Source of the DNA: Cristatella mucedo | Lineage: Eukaryota; Bryozoa; Phylactolaemata; Cristatellidae | Direction: 5' to 3' | Assembly: GCA_009760855.2 (NCBI GenBank) | Contig: WPIO01000220.1 | Span: 126,001 to 186,000 of the forward strand | DNA: 60,000 nucleotides | Shown: piece by piece, positions 1 to 11,291 of the stretch | Numbering within the stretch: position 1 is the first letter of the stretch | Layout of the letters: each line of letters begins with the position of its first letter | Made by a program: the position numbers and the translations under genes | The notes under the pieces: model-generated | Told to the model about the DNA's origin: nothing | Seen by the model: the letters and a program-made list of their open reading frames with translations, nothing else | Databases searched by the model: none

Positions 1-1080
1 ATTTTTATCTGCCCATCGAATGCTAATACTGACAAGTTAAGGCGTAATTTGTCGGCGGAGCTTATTTTCATTGTCAGTCTAGCGGTATGCGACTCGAATA
101 GCTAATGACCACGGCTGCAGTCTACTTGTTTTGAGTTGTTGTCTCCATGATTCACTGAAGTGCAAATACCGGGATAAATTGTTAATGGTGCAAAGCTGGA
201 CCTAGTTGTGAAAGGGTCGTGGTCCGCCCCATAGTACCAGGGGCAAATCCCTCTTGCGGTAGCCAAATAGAGCTTGATGTGTTTGTCGATAAAACGTTCT
301 AACCAATTCAATAGATTTTCGTGAACAGACCACCGAGCAGGTGTTTCAGCGAAATTCCTATTGACAGTAACCGGAGCGCGAATCAGTCATTCCGTCGTGC
401 AACAGTCCCGATGTTCCCAGGGAAGGTTAATACTTAGCAAAATACTTTAGGGCTAATATTTTAATGCTTACTGAGATCTAACCAAGCTGCATCTCCGATG
501 ATTCGTCGTGAATGCGTCTGAGGAATAAGTACCTAGCATTTGTTTCTTTAAGATTTCAGTAATGAAAAGAGGCAGTCACAAGAGCAGAGCCGAAAGTTGT
601 CGATCTTAGCTGTCTGTTGGCACCCACTATAAGTGGGAGTTTTTATCAGAATGCCGTGGCCAGCATGTCAGCAGCACCCCAATGTTATAAGGTTACTTGA
701 GGATCTCCTGTTTGTATCGCAGAGTGGTGAACTACTTTGCTGCACGTCTCTCTTTTAAGAACGCCAAGTATGATCGCGAATCTCTACGATTATCTATAGT
801 GCACTCTTTCAAGGAGAAGGCAAGGTCAGTCGGGTCAATTGAACTATTTAGCCTCGGCAAATCACCGTCACTAGAATTTATTTTTCAGACAATACCGAAG
901 CTAATCTGAAGTGATTTCTAAATCTGATAAAGTAGACATGAATGCTCGCCTAACCATGCCTGTATCAATGTGAACCACATTAAATCTCAACCACTGAGTA
1001 ATGTGCTTCAATGCTACAGCGAAAGGCCGTACCTGCCAAGGCACCTCAAGTCAAACAGATCGTTGACAATATCTTCATTG
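1..1080. other. No gene recognised at left edge
   Basis: I see no coding exon, RNA gene or clear repeat here. The open frames are short (70 codons or fewer) and overlap on both strands without recognisable domains. From about 970 the sequence begins to resemble a heavily decayed LINE-A. Confidence 0.5.
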
Positions 1081-1084
1081 TTAA

Positions 1085-1706
1085 TGCACCAAATGTCTAT
1101 CACTGTCTACCATCTGATCAAGGTGCTACCTGACTTGATGGCATTAAAGCAACGCATCGACATCAAGATTTGTCACTCACCTTTAGGTCCCTTCGTTTGT
1201 CCCCAGTTTGGCCTTTGGCCCCAGCCTACCGATCAGATCTACTGCCCCAACAGACTGAGCATTGTAGCACACGCTTTTCGGAATCTAATCGTTAACCTGT
1301 ACCTCGTACCTACCTGAAATCCTTTTGGGATCCTGCACTTAGTTCGTATGCTCCCAAAGCCTGGAACTCCCTCCCGACTTGCATCAGAACATCTCCTGAC
1401 TCGACCACATTTAAAAAGAACTTAAAAAAGCATACCTATTTAGGACTGCATTTAGTGGGTTCCTGTGATTCGTCCTTCATGTGCTTATGGGTGCTGACAC
1501 TGTGCAGTCTGCGACTAACCACATTTGCATGCTTACCCTGTGCATGTCACCCTAACCATGTCATTCATATTGTTTATCAAGCATGATATTACTCACCATC
1601 AAGTCAAGCTTTCCTTTGTAGCAAACCTAAAGCACCTAGGAAGAGATTGAGTTCTCTGGTGGCGCTTTATCAAGTGCATTATTATCATTATTGTTATTAT
1701 TATCTC
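1085..1706 (+). mobile_element. LINE-A fragment, 3' end (CR1/L2-like)
   Basis: This is a 5'-truncated, frame-broken copy of LINE-A, the commonest repeat in the window. It matches the better copy at 4831-5649: the C-terminal reverse transcriptase region (frames resembling KQRIDFK, SLGPF, YAPKAWNSLP), then the 3' untranslated region, then a hairpin-forming tail and an (ATT)n-like end. Placement near CR1/L2 rests on the RT C-terminal motifs and the short-repeat 3' end instead of poly(A). Confidence 0.8.
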
Positions 1707-1709
1707 CTA

Positions 1710-3150
1710 GTGCAGTCATTCTCTTGGGTTCACCCACGAGTAGGAATTCGGTTATATTGCTGTTTAGCTTAAGGAAATTGGCTGGCATCAGCTTTATGAT
1801 GCCAGCAGTCAAGTGGCACTACCAGTAGCCGAAGCGGATTCTGGTGGTTTAAATGAAAAATATAGCTGTATATCGTCAGCATAAAAGCGATCGCGATCCC
1901 ATGGGCCCCAAAGCACTTTTCCGAAAGGCCCGGTATAAATGGAGAGCAGCAAGGAATCAAGAGCGGATCTTTATTGATTTCCCTAGATGACCTGTCTGCT
2001 GGACGAGGCATGCCAATCCTTCGGTTAGGCACTGTCACGGGACTAATTATGCAAGGCAGGTTTTTGTGCTTTAATTATGGCTCTCAATTGCCGAAAATTT
2101 CAATCAAAAATCGAAGGCTGTGACCGCAAAGTGAGATAGACATTTTGCTTGTTATAGGTAATGCATATTGCAAGTATGGGCTGCTCTCGATTTTGCAAGA
2201 AATTTGCCCCTACATCAGAGGCTGCTGTACGGCTTATTTTTATTTTCCTATAACAATAATGATAATCTATTTGATATAGCAACCTCAGAGAACTCAATCT
2301 CTTTCTAGGCACTTTATAATTGCTACTAGGTCCGTTGTCGCTAATATTTGACTATCTGGTATGTAAGTGTAGGCGGTTGCTCCGATGAGCCGCCAGTGTT
2401 CTACGCTCTGCACAGGAACGCCTGAGCATGCGTGTCCGAGGCGTAGGCAAGTCGCACACGGCCTCCGACTTGGGGCCTGTCTGCGGCAGCTAATTCTGTT
2501 GCAAGGGCGCTCGCTCAATGCCGTGGCCTGGCGGCCAGCGAGTGGCGGTGAATTGGCAGCAAGCGGCTCTGGCTCTCGTCTGATCACTCTATGCACGCGC
2601 CCCAGCACGGGTTCCACTCCCCCGGCTTCACCTCGGCCGACGCCGTACCTCATCCTAGCGCTCCGAATGCTAGCGATACTTGGCCTCCAATTGCGTCAGC
2701 CGGCCTCGGCGTTCCCCTGGCGGACACTCCGCTCGTAGGCCGATCGTCTCGCGTCCGACCCGACTGTCTCCTCTGCCCTCCGTTTCTCCGCCATCATTCT
2801 TCTCATCTTACGCCGAAATCTGCCGCAATCTGCCGCAATCTGACCGAGCTCCGCCAGGCGTTCGCCATTCGACTCCACGTAACAGCTCTCTCTCCCTCGT
2901 CCGCTACCACGCTGACTGCTTTTAAACGGCCTTCCTCCTGATTTATTACTAATCCCTCTTGGATCAGTTGCTCGCGGTCTCGTTGCCTATGCCCAAACAT
3001 CGAGAAGTGGCCTGTCGTCCTTTCGCATTCTGTGGTCATCAGAAGAGCTTGACTGAGCCGGACGCCCCACTCAGCCCTGCCTCAATGGATTTGAGGTTGG
3101 TTTGAGGCCCATTTGATACCTTTGATACGTCAGTTTGATACCTTTGTGTG
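1710..3150. other. Unassigned, partly GC-rich spacer
   Basis: There is no recognisable gene. About 2360-2950 is GC-rich and has overlapping open frames on both strands, which is expected from base composition alone. A LINE-A tail fragment lies at 2260-2330 (- strand). Short direct repeats are visible near 2815-2840 (a repeated ctgccgcaat unit) and near 3108-3150 (a repeated tttgatacct unit). Confidence 0.4.
2260..2330 (-). mobile_element. LINE-A 3' tail fragment
   Basis: The antisense LINE-A tail signature (cctcagagaactcaatct followed by tctaggcacttta) is present. Only the last ~60 bp of the element remain, so this could be either LINE-A or the related SINE-2 tail. Confidence 0.6.
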
Positions 3151-3221
3151 CTCCTGTTACAGGCCTGCCAAATATTTGCAGCCTCGTTGCTAATTGGGCT
3201 TAAATGACAAATGCTAGGGAA

Positions 3222-3275
3222 CACACCAGAAATACTCGGGATCGCAATGCTGCGATCCCGAGTATTTCTGGTGTG
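3222..3275. repeat. Perfect 25-bp inverted repeat, 4-nt loop
   Basis: Arms 3222-3246 and 3251-3275 are perfect reverse complements separated by atgc. The corresponding place in the right duplication copy (about 39030-39075) shows no such palindrome, so it arose or was retained only in the left copy. It may be a folded-back insertion or a foldback/MITE remnant. Confidence 0.9.
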
Positions 3276-3359
3276 CCGGCCAAACGAACCCGGGTCAACC
3301 CGCCAATGAAATGCTGGCTGAATCGTCATGAATTTCTCCATTCTAATCCTTAACGGCCG

Positions 3360-3520
3360 GTTAGCTGATTAAATAGCCTTAACAGTATAGCTTAGAAGAG
3401 CTTTAACAGCTATCCCCGGCGCTTTCGGAGGGCAATATAGGGTCTCCCACCCAGGACTCAAACATACGACTTGGCTCAAGAAGAGCGAGCACCTTACCCC
3501 TAAGCTGAGAATCGGTGGCT
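3360..3520 (-). mobile_element. SINE-1 copy (tRNA-derived), decayed
   Basis: Read on the - strand it begins with a tRNA-like A-box region (cagcttaggggtaaggtgct), has a degenerate B box (tttgagtcctgg), then the SINE-1 body (a tatattgcc segment, gatagctgttaaagctctt) and ends near an aatcagctaa motif. The same architecture is seen at 36172-36368 and 54531-54718. Confidence 0.65.
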
Positions 3521-3897
3521 CTCTTGTAAGTCGATTCAACTGTGATTTCACGGAAAGCGACCCATATATATTTAATCATCAACGTGCGGGACTTTATCTG
3601 TCAAAGAATTCGTCTATCCCGGCTACTCCGCATTCCGCCTCTAGAATCTAGCCGGAGCTTTCGCGCGCGTAAGAGCGCTAAAAGTGAGACACTTGCAATG
3701 AGCCACTGCTCGCGCCAACGATCGGAGCAAGTCGTTGCGACTGAAACTCAGCGCGCATATGGTGAGGGTACTTTGTGTGGCTGGCTTGTGGTCACCTGCC
3801 ACTTATGTCGCACAGGCATTTATGGCGCTGCGGCCAAGTAATGGACCGTTGCCGACTCTGGCGGCGATGAACTTAAGAGGGCAAGAGTCACTGTTCT

Positions 3898-3908
3898 GGG
3901 GGGGGGGG
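3898..3908. repeat. Poly(G) run, 11 nt
   Basis: This is an uninterrupted mononucleotide G tract. Similar G or C tracts of 10-14 nt occur at 38697, 40352, 40926, 44486 and 46379. Confidence 0.95.
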
Positions 3909-4129
3909 CAATAATTGCGAGGCGTTCGGGCGGCGGCTCCGAATCAGCAGCCGCGGAGTCCGGTCGCTGTTGGGAGAGCCTCTGGGAGACGGCGAGAAAA
4001 TATATTATTCGGTTGGTGCTTGCGACTAAGCATTATTCAGTCGCATGCTTTACTTCGGAGTACCAAAACCTGAATTAGCGGAGATAGTAACGCCGGACTA
4101 GTGGGCGTTACCGATTAAAACCAAAATAT

Positions 4130-4300
4130 TAGGTGATTGGAAAGACTCGTTCTTAAAGCGGCAGAAGAGTCTTAACGGATATAACCGCCGTTTGCATTTG
4201 TCAATACAGGATCGCCAACAGTAGGATTGGTGTCCACGACCCAAGTAGTCAAGAGCGAGCCCCTTACCTCCTGGGCTATCACTTTTTAGATCTTGCTTTC
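4130..4300 (-). mobile_element. SINE-1 copy, decayed
   Basis: On the - strand: A-box-like tagcccaggaggtaagg, a degenerate B-box region (gggtcgtggacaccaatcc), the internal ggcgatcctgtattg motif and a gactcttctgccgc segment, in the SINE-1 order. It lies inside the left duplication copy and has no clear partner in the right copy. Confidence 0.6.
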
Positions 4301-4389
4301 ACCTCTTTCCTTTCACCGTTGCAAAATGGGTACTGACGTTCTAAAGACGTAACGTGAAGCATGTGCCGGTAACAGTGAAAACGAGAGAC

Positions 4390-4390
4390 G

Positions 4391-4461
<71 letters not shown>
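4390..4461. repeat. (GA)n microsatellite
   Basis: About 36 GA units. The paralogous position near 39807-39825 contains only a short aaaagagagcc, so the repeat expanded after the duplication. Confidence 0.97.
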
Positions 4462-4463
<2 letters not shown>

Positions 4464-4527
4464 CAGAGGAGCGTAACTGGTAGCGAAAACACGTAGGGCG
4501 AGACTTGGCTGCAGTTCCGGGTTCTCG

Positions 4528-4656
4528 CGTAGCTCACATTTACAGCCGCACGTACTTCCTGTCGGTTGTGGCCTTTTGGAAAAGTTTATTGTCCCGAGCG
4601 ATTCGTTTGTCCTGCAACTAGCTCAACGTCAGCTCAATCTTACGTCGACGTAATGT
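4528..4656 (+). promoter_or_regulatory. Candidate 5' noncoding exon/promoter, left copy
   Basis: Bases 4528-4568 match 39882-39922 at 39 of 41 positions, the best-conserved stretch seen between the two duplication copies. The block contains a cttcctgt core (an ETS-type site in reverse orientation). About 85 bp downstream a GTAAGT donor-like hexamer at 4655-4660 aligns with GTAAGT at 40011. This pattern fits a core promoter plus first noncoding exon ahead of the katanin exon and its pseudo-copy. That is inference; no TATA box is evident and transcription cannot be seen. Confidence 0.35.

Positions 4657-4657
<1 letters not shown>

Positions 4658-4691
<34 letters not shown>
4658..4691. repeat. 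(TG)n microsatellite
   Basis: This TG run directly abuts the conserved GTAAGT. The right copy lacks it, so it is an expansion private to the left copy. Confidence 0.95.
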
Positions 4692-4693
<2 letters not shown>

Positions 4694-4830
4694 CACTGAT
4701 AGCGTGTGTCCGCGCTGCGTTCTTCGATGGCAGGGCTGACGGCGTTCGTGCGTTGCTATGACGCGATGGTGGCCACTGCCGGAGGCGGCGTCGTGGAGGC
4801 GGCGTGAATATACGGGGCGGCCGGGAGCTT

Positions 4831-5612
4831 AGACGACCATATCAGCTCCACAGTCAAATCTGCTTATTTTCAGCTTCATAACGTTGCTAAAATTAGGGCT
4901 TGTTTGGATAAGGATACCACGTCCAAGTTGGTCCATGCATTCGTGACATCCCGTCTCGACTTCTGCAACTCACTGCTTACTGGCCTACCAGCATGTGCGA
5001 TCAGGCGATTGCAGCTGGTGCAAAACTCTGCAGCTAGGCTTGTCTGTCGTGAGCGTCGCAGTTGCCACATTACACCACTTCTCGCCGACCTGCACTGGCT
5101 ACCAGTCAAGCAACGGATTGACTTCAAGGTTTTGTCGTTCACTTTTAGGTCCCTTCATTCTTTGGCTCCAGCCTATCTCTCCGACATACTCCCCCATCAA
5201 GCCAAGCATCGTACCACCCGCTTTTCGGAATCCAACAGCCTACCAATTCCTCGCACAAACCTCAAATCCTTTGGAGACCGTGCATTTACTTCGTATGCTC
5301 CCAAAGCCTGGAACTCCCTCCCGACCTGCGTCAGAACATCCCCTGACCTGACCACATTAAAAACACCTATTTAGGACAGCATTTAGTGGGTCCTTGTGAT
5401 TCGTCCTTGATGTGCTTATGCGTGCAGACACTGTGCATGCTGCCACTAACCACATTTGCATGCTGACCCTGTGCATGTCACCCCTAACCATGTTATTCAT
5501 TTTGTTTGTTTATCAAGCATGACATTACTCACCTTTCATTTGCATTTCCATTTGCAGCAAATGTAAAGCGCCCAGAGAGAGATTGAGTTCTCCGAGGGCG
5601 CTTTATCAAGTG

Positions 5613-5649
<37 letters not shown>
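4831..5649 (+). mobile_element. LINE-A, 5'-truncated but well preserved 3' end
   Basis: A frame from about 4850 to 5374 encodes the C-terminal part of a CR1/L2-like LINE reverse transcriptase polyprotein, with recognisable segments DTTSKLVHAFVTSRLDFCNS, LLADLHWLPVKQRIDFK, RSLHSLAPAYLSD and YAPKAWNSLP. The 3' UTR follows, then a tail able to fold as a hairpin (about 5566-5606, outer stem gcgcc/gggcgc, inner stem agaga/tctcc), then (ATT)n at 5616-5649. It is inserted in the left duplication copy; the right copy is uninterrupted at the matching place (about 40140). This is the best reference copy of the family in the window. Confidence 0.92.
5616..5649. repeat. (ATT)n LINE-A terminal repeat
   Basis: ATT units end the LINE-A copy. 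Such simple-repeat 3' ends, rather than poly(A), are typical of CR1/L2-type LINEs. Confidence 0.9.
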
Positions 5650-6679
5650 GCAGGTCAGCTGCTCGCTGCTCGCGCTGCTGCCGACGAGTAGCCGGACGCC
5701 GGCGTCGGTGGCGAGGGCATTTGCCACACGTTCTCGCCGAAGTCTCGCCATCCGAGCGTAACTTGGCTACGGCGCGTGACGCAAACGTCGTATGCCAGTT
5801 TTGTCGGCACGAGCACGAGCGGCCAAACGCACAGTCCGGCATTCTGTGCTCCCATGCCCGCTGACTGCGGACTGCGCCCCTCGCCGTATACCGCGCTCCC
5901 TCAGAATTGATTAGGCCTCCGCTGACGGTCCGTTCCTTCGAACGCTCTTGCGCTTTGCGTTTCGAGGCCGTCCTGCGAATCTGGCCAGCCGAGACCGCAG
6001 ACGCCGGCCAACTAGGTACTACCTTGCAAAGTGTAAGTTGCCTTGTCCTCGCTCAAGCAATCCCTCCGACCGAGTGCAGGAGCGATTAGATGGGATAAGA
6101 TATTTAGCGCCCGATAAACTGTATCATCTACCTTAACTTTTCAAACTAGCCTACGTTGCGAGCGTTCAATCTTGGCCAGACAGCTAAGTTTTTACTTCTG
6201 TGAGCGCGAAAACACGTGCACATGCGAGCGTGTTCGTGTATGTGTGTGTGGGTGTGCGCGCGCGCGGGTGCGTGAGTGTACGAGCGCATGAGCGCGAGCG
6301 TGGGTGAGAGGGAGAGAGAATGTGTGTATGCGTGTCTTTGTGGGTGTGCTGAATGAGCAAATGCGAAATGGCGTCTGTTGGCGCTGACTGGGATTTTGCA
6401 AGCGCGGTAGTCGCTCGGTGCTTCGACGTTGCTTCGGATCCGCCCCGTCTGCAGGGAAGTCTATTGTCGCACGTGAATGGGTGGAAGCCGCAGCCGGAGA
6501 GTCGTGGGCTCTGGGCTCAGCCGCGCGAGAGATTCTTCAGGTTCGACATTCTCTCGCGTTCGTTGCCTGCTCAGGAGGGCTGTACTTTGACCCCTGGATA
6601 AGCTTCCGGGGTTAGCCTGGGGGCCCGGGTGGGCGAAAACTAAATCAGTCGGTCCAGTCCTGTCGCTTGGTGCGGATGG

Positions 6680-6765
6680 AATAATAATAATATTAATAAT
6701 AATAATATTAAAGCACCCTCAGAGAACTCAAATCTCTCTCTAGGTGGTTTACATTTGCTGGACAT
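6680..6765 (-). mobile_element. LINE-A 3' tail fragment
   Basis: An (AAT)n tail is followed by the antisense LINE-A end (agcaccctcagagaactcaa, then the tctaggtggtttacattt segment). Only the very 3' end is present. Confidence 0.8.
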
Positions 6766-8691
6766 GAAGTGGTTTACTCTTAAACGCTGGGTGGCAGCTG
6801 CCTGGTAGAAAGCTGCTATCGTGCCGAGGGCTGCAGGCCCATTGCAGAAAGAACACAGCTGCTGAGGAAGCGGTTTGTGCTGACTCGGAGAATATATTTG
6901 CATAAAATGGGTCCCGAGTGATGAAAACAGCTGCAGGGTGTCGTTATGTATGCGATGCGATCTCTGTCTTTTCTTTAAAAATAAAATGAATCGTCACCCA
7001 TTACCCATCTCTCTTCGGGAATGCAGTGCAAAAGGCACTCGAATCAAGTTCTTTTTCATTTAGGTCAGCTCCCTGAGGTCGAATGAGGTAGCCTGCTCTG
7101 AAGCCACAGTGTCCGAGTCACTCAGAGGCTTGTTCGATTGGCATTGCAAAAAAGTAATGTAAGTAGAAAGGTCGGCTGATTCAGCAGCCTTATTGGCTTG
7201 GCTGGAGCCGAGCCTTAGCTGCAGTCGCTACTGCTGGTTGTGTGCGATTAGGATTGGCCTTCTGTTTGACTCCAGCCTACGATCTGGGTGTTCAAAGGCA
7301 TGCACCTTATGTTTAGGGTAGGAGCTGGATGAGCTTGCCACCGGGCAGTAATTATCAATGCAATTCTTTTTGATGGCAAAGGGACCTGATATTTTGCCTG
7401 AACTTAACGAAGGCTGCGTCCTGGCACCTCAGCACTGTCGGCTGGCATTGACCTGGCAATGGCTGAGGCCTGACCCACGGAGTGGGCCTCTGGGGAAGGA
7501 TGCCGAACTCTAACCAAAGCCAGTACTAACTATAGCTTGCAAGCACCCCATGAGCGTAATCAAGTAGCTAATGCATAAACATGCAGTGCACCCTGCAGAA
7601 GCTGAAAGAATGGAAGAGGATGCAGTTCAATTCAGCTGCTGTGCATAAAGCGACGAACGCAGCAGGGCATGCAAGAAGCCAGCTGAAGAATGGTGGCATT
7701 CTGGTGGTTGCACCTTAAAAATTGTACTGGCTGCTGCTGTGGTCCCGAGGCACAGACTATGAGCAGTTTAGCTGCTGACCAGTTGATCCCAAATCCGATT
7801 GACGTGGTCGATGCTAGAGGCAGTGGTTTACCACTGCTCTCACACCTACTGCACTCTGCTTTTGTTAGTTTTGCTCGTTCAGCTTACCGCGTCACTCTTA
7901 ATCATTGCTCAATGCCGCGTGGGCATCCAGAAAACATTTTGAGATGTTAAGCAATGCCACAGTAGCAGTGGATGTGTGTGAAGCTATTTCCATCTGCCTG
8001 GACTAGTGTAAGTCCAGCAGTGGGTACCGTCAGCTGATTGCATCCGACTTGCAGCTCGGTACACAGCGGCAATAAAAGCATTCTTTCGAATGCATTCGTG
8101 CGCACGGCGATTCTGCTCGAGCTAGTTAGCACCCATTCAATGCCACAGAGTGCAAACACTGCATTGACAGCAGGAGAAAGGACTCTTAATAGACTGAGAG
8201 AGCTCCGATCTAGAAAAACAGGCTGAGTCATCGTTTCCCTGTCGAGGCATACTTGTCGTGCTTGGTCTTTCTGTATTTTAAAAGTCGACAGTCAGTGCCA
8301 GCAGCTTAGGTCCACTGATAAGTCAGCACAAGTCCTGCTTCCTCTCCATCGTAGCTCCCAGACCGAACGGAAAAAGGCGTGCCGTTGGCTTGCTGCCCGA
8401 CAAGCCCGGTCCTGCCCTCCCACGACGGGTGCTGGGTTCAAGCTTAACGTAAGATCTCTTCTCATCTTGATCACGGATTCTCACCCGGCTAGTTGCTGTT
8501 TACTTTTCTTGGCTGCTGCAGTGTTGTAGGAGACTATCGAGCTCTTGTTCAGGCCTAGGCTAGGCATCTTTAGGTGCCGAACCTTGACCGACCTGGCTGG
8601 CTGATTCCGTCATTTTTAGTAGAGTGGTGTCTCTCCGAGTCAGTAAATTTAAACGTGGTTTCAACCTAGTATCACCCTTTAGCAGTACTAC

Positions 8692-10118
8692 TAATAGTGA
8701 TATATATTTGTATAGCACCCTCAGAGAACTAAATCTCTTTATGGGCACCTCGTATATGCTGTAACGGAAGCCCGTCAATATGGTCAGTGATAACATATAC
8801 GGCTTGACTCAGAAATTGGGAAACCCGCCCCTTGACATGGGCTCAGCCTGAGTATCTCCTGCTGCATGCCCGCGAAATCTTAATCACGAAATCTTGTGCC
8901 AAAGTGATTTTTCAATAGATAAATAGACCAGCTCTACAGTCAAGTCTATATGATAACGTGTGGAGCATGCATGAAACAATGTACGAGGACCCGCGAAGGC
9001 TGTGCAATAGGTGCCCTTTAGCTTGTTTTTAAATGTTGTGATGCCAGATGTTGACGTGATGTCAATCAGTAATGAATTCCAGCCTTTGGGAGCAAACAAA
9101 CTGACGGTGCAGTCCTGAAAGTACTCCAGGTTGGACCGAGACACAGCTAAATGACTTGAGTCAGAACAGCAGATAGTAGGATGCCTAGCCTAATCAGTGA
9201 CTAGTTCAGATAGGCAGTCTGGAACAGGAGAACGCAGGGACCTGGAAGTGAGTGAATAAACGTTAAAGTTGTTGTGCTGCTTGATTGGAAGCCAGTGCAT
9301 CTCGGTGTGAAGTAGTGTAATATGGCAATTCGTGCCACTCTCGGCTGACAAGCTTAGCTGAAATGTTTGGCACCGACTTTAAGTGTCTGATTGCACTTGC
9401 CGGAAGACCTGCAAGCAGTGAGTTATAGAAGCCGAGACTGGATGTCACAAATGCACGGACCACCTTGGATATAGCACCGCTGTCTACGTAGGACCAATAT
9501 TTTTAATATCAGTTTCTGAGAGTAGACAGACTTGAGCCGATGTAGTCGTCTAGTGCGAGGTCATTTTGAACCAGGAGACCGAGATTTTGTGCGGATGCAG
9601 CAGGAGATTGAAGAGGATGCAGTTCATTAAGTGCTCCAGCACACCATTAACCATTTTAAGGGATATGTTTTAAAATTTCCGAGTCACACTTGGTTTGCCC
9701 ATAGTTCGTAAGCTAGTTTTATCCTCATTCAACTTGAGAAAGGTGGCTTAAATTTAAGAGCGATGTCAGCAATACATGCACCGGGGCAGTTGAGAGATTT
9801 TGACCTGCTGGATGGCTGGTGAGGATTAAAGCATAGGTAATGAATGATACGTGCTGTCTGCATAAAAGTGAACGCCTAAATTGTGCTTAGTAATTACACC
9901 GGTAAGAGGGAGATTATGATTTGTGAAAAGAAGTGGACCGTGCATGGACCCCAGGGGTACACCTTGCTGGAGTGGTTAATCGGATAGCTTTGGAGTCTTC
10001 TACGAAGATATTACCTTAACCATTGCAGAGCAGCGCCAGTGATGCCCAGGCGTGATTCGATGGGTTCGAGAAGAAACTGGTGATCATTAGTATCAAAGGC
10101 TTCCGAAAGACCAAGTAA
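8692..10118 (-). mobile_element. LINE-A, antisense, decayed
   Basis: The 3' tail is near 8700-8765. The body runs upstream on the - strand through the AWNSLP-like region (about 9060-9100), the LVHAFVTSRLDFCNS-like region (about 9400-9460) and RT/3'-of-RT sequence to about 10118. There are many stops and frameshifts. It occupies the gap between the two parts of the left duplication copy. Confidence 0.8.
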
Positions 10119-10129
10119 CGGTTTGACGT

Positions 10130-10660
10130 AAGTAACGTATCGACTTCAAGGTTTTGTCGCTCACTTTTAGGTCCCTTCATTCTTTGGCTCCAGCCTATCT
10201 CTCAGATATACTACCCCATCAGGCCAAGCATCGTACCACCCGCTTTTCGGAATCCAACAGCCTACCAATTCTTCGCACAAACCTCAAATCCTTTGGAGAC
10301 CGTGCATTTAGTTCGTATGCTCCCAAAGCCTGGAACTCCCTCCCGACCTTCGTTAGAACATCCCTTGACCTGACCACATTAAAAGCACACCTATTTAGGA
10401 CAGCATTTAGTGGGTCCCTGTGATTTGTCCTTCGCATGCTTATGCATGCTGACACTGTGCATGCTGCCACTAACCACATTTGCATGCTGACCCTGTGCAT
10501 GTCACCCCTAACTATGTTATTCATTTTGTTTGTTTTTCAAGCATGATTTTACTTACCATTCAATTGCATTTCCCTTTGCAGCAAATGTAAAGCGCCTAGA
10601 AAGAGATTAAGTTCTCTGAGGGCGCTTTATCAAGTACATTATTATTATTATTATTAATCA
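10130..10660 (+). mobile_element. LINE-A 3' end
   Basis: A frame at 10154-10423 encodes the LINE-A RT C-terminus (RSLHSLAPAYLSDILPHQAK, YAPKAWNSLPT). It is followed by 3' UTR, the tail hairpin (agcgcctagaaagagatt to gggcgct) and (ATT)n. It is very similar to 4831-5649. It abuts the antisense copy head to head. Confidence 0.9.
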
Positions 10661-11216
10661 GTCAGTGCACAAAATTTGGTACTTATTGTACCAGTCGAGT
10701 CTTATAAGTCAATGTTAAAATAAGCCACGGTGAGAAAGAGACGAATCCTTGGGCACAAAATTTAAACTAGATCAGAATCATTTGAAATAAATGATGACTC
10801 AGTTCCTGGTAAGCGATAGATTAGTGCCATCATTGGTAACTTGCTATTGGAGGATCTTATAGCAAGGTACTTGAAAGAATGCATCGCCTGGGCTGCCAAA
10901 CATTTGAAATTGTGGGGAGAACGTGCGACAATGGTAGCTCCTTCACAAGTTTAGACTGATCCAGGTGTATGAAAGAAAGAGAATCTTGTCAGGTTGCTCG
11001 GAACCAGGTCCTGATAAAACCAAACATATCAAGATGTGGTCAAGAATGATGGATGGCATGGTATTATGACCTGTATTATTTGGGATGCATTGACGTTGAG
11101 GGATCGTTCTCAAGGCAAACTTGCCGTCGGTTTTGGCTGATGTTTAGTAGACTTGCTGGGCAAAACCTTGCTGATTCGTGTTGACGACAGGAAGTCAGAG
11201 ATAAAAACAATGTCGA

Positions 11217-11291
11217 CTCTTCCTTTTCCTCTTTTTCCTCCTCCTCCTCATTTTCCTCCTCCTCTTTTTCCTCCTCCTTCTCATCCTACTC
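11217..11291. repeat. Pyrimidine-rich tract
   Basis: An imperfect (TCC/TTTTCC)n tract on the + strand, about 150 bp before the pseudo-exon acceptor. It has no counterpart upstream of the functional exon at 45572. Confidence 0.85.

Larger units (their letters stand above)
3150..8480. repeat. Segmental duplication, left copy (5' flank of katanin p60)
   Basis: This block is collinear with about 38960-43010. Matched anchors, in order: 3160-3210 with 38975-39020; 4528-4568 with 39882-39922 (39 of 41 bases); 4655 with 40011 (GTAAGT); 4700-4825 with 40030-40140; 6375-6590 with 40740-40905; 7010-7060 with 41325-41380; 7590-7690 with 42115-42215; 8030-8440 with 42620-42990. The left copy gained a LINE-A (4831-5649), SINEs, a (GA)n run and a (TG)n run that the right copy lacks. 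It is continued by the pseudo-exon at 11473. I inferred homology by eye; borders are approximate. Confidence 0.8.

Noticed and set aside
2294-2941. Overlapping 116-119-codon frames on both strands
   Set aside because: Overlap on both strands in GC-rich DNA, no recognisable domain and no splice context; a composition effect.
3222-3275. Palindrome as a transcription terminator
   Set aside because: Hairpin terminators are bacterial; no gene ends here and there is no T-run.
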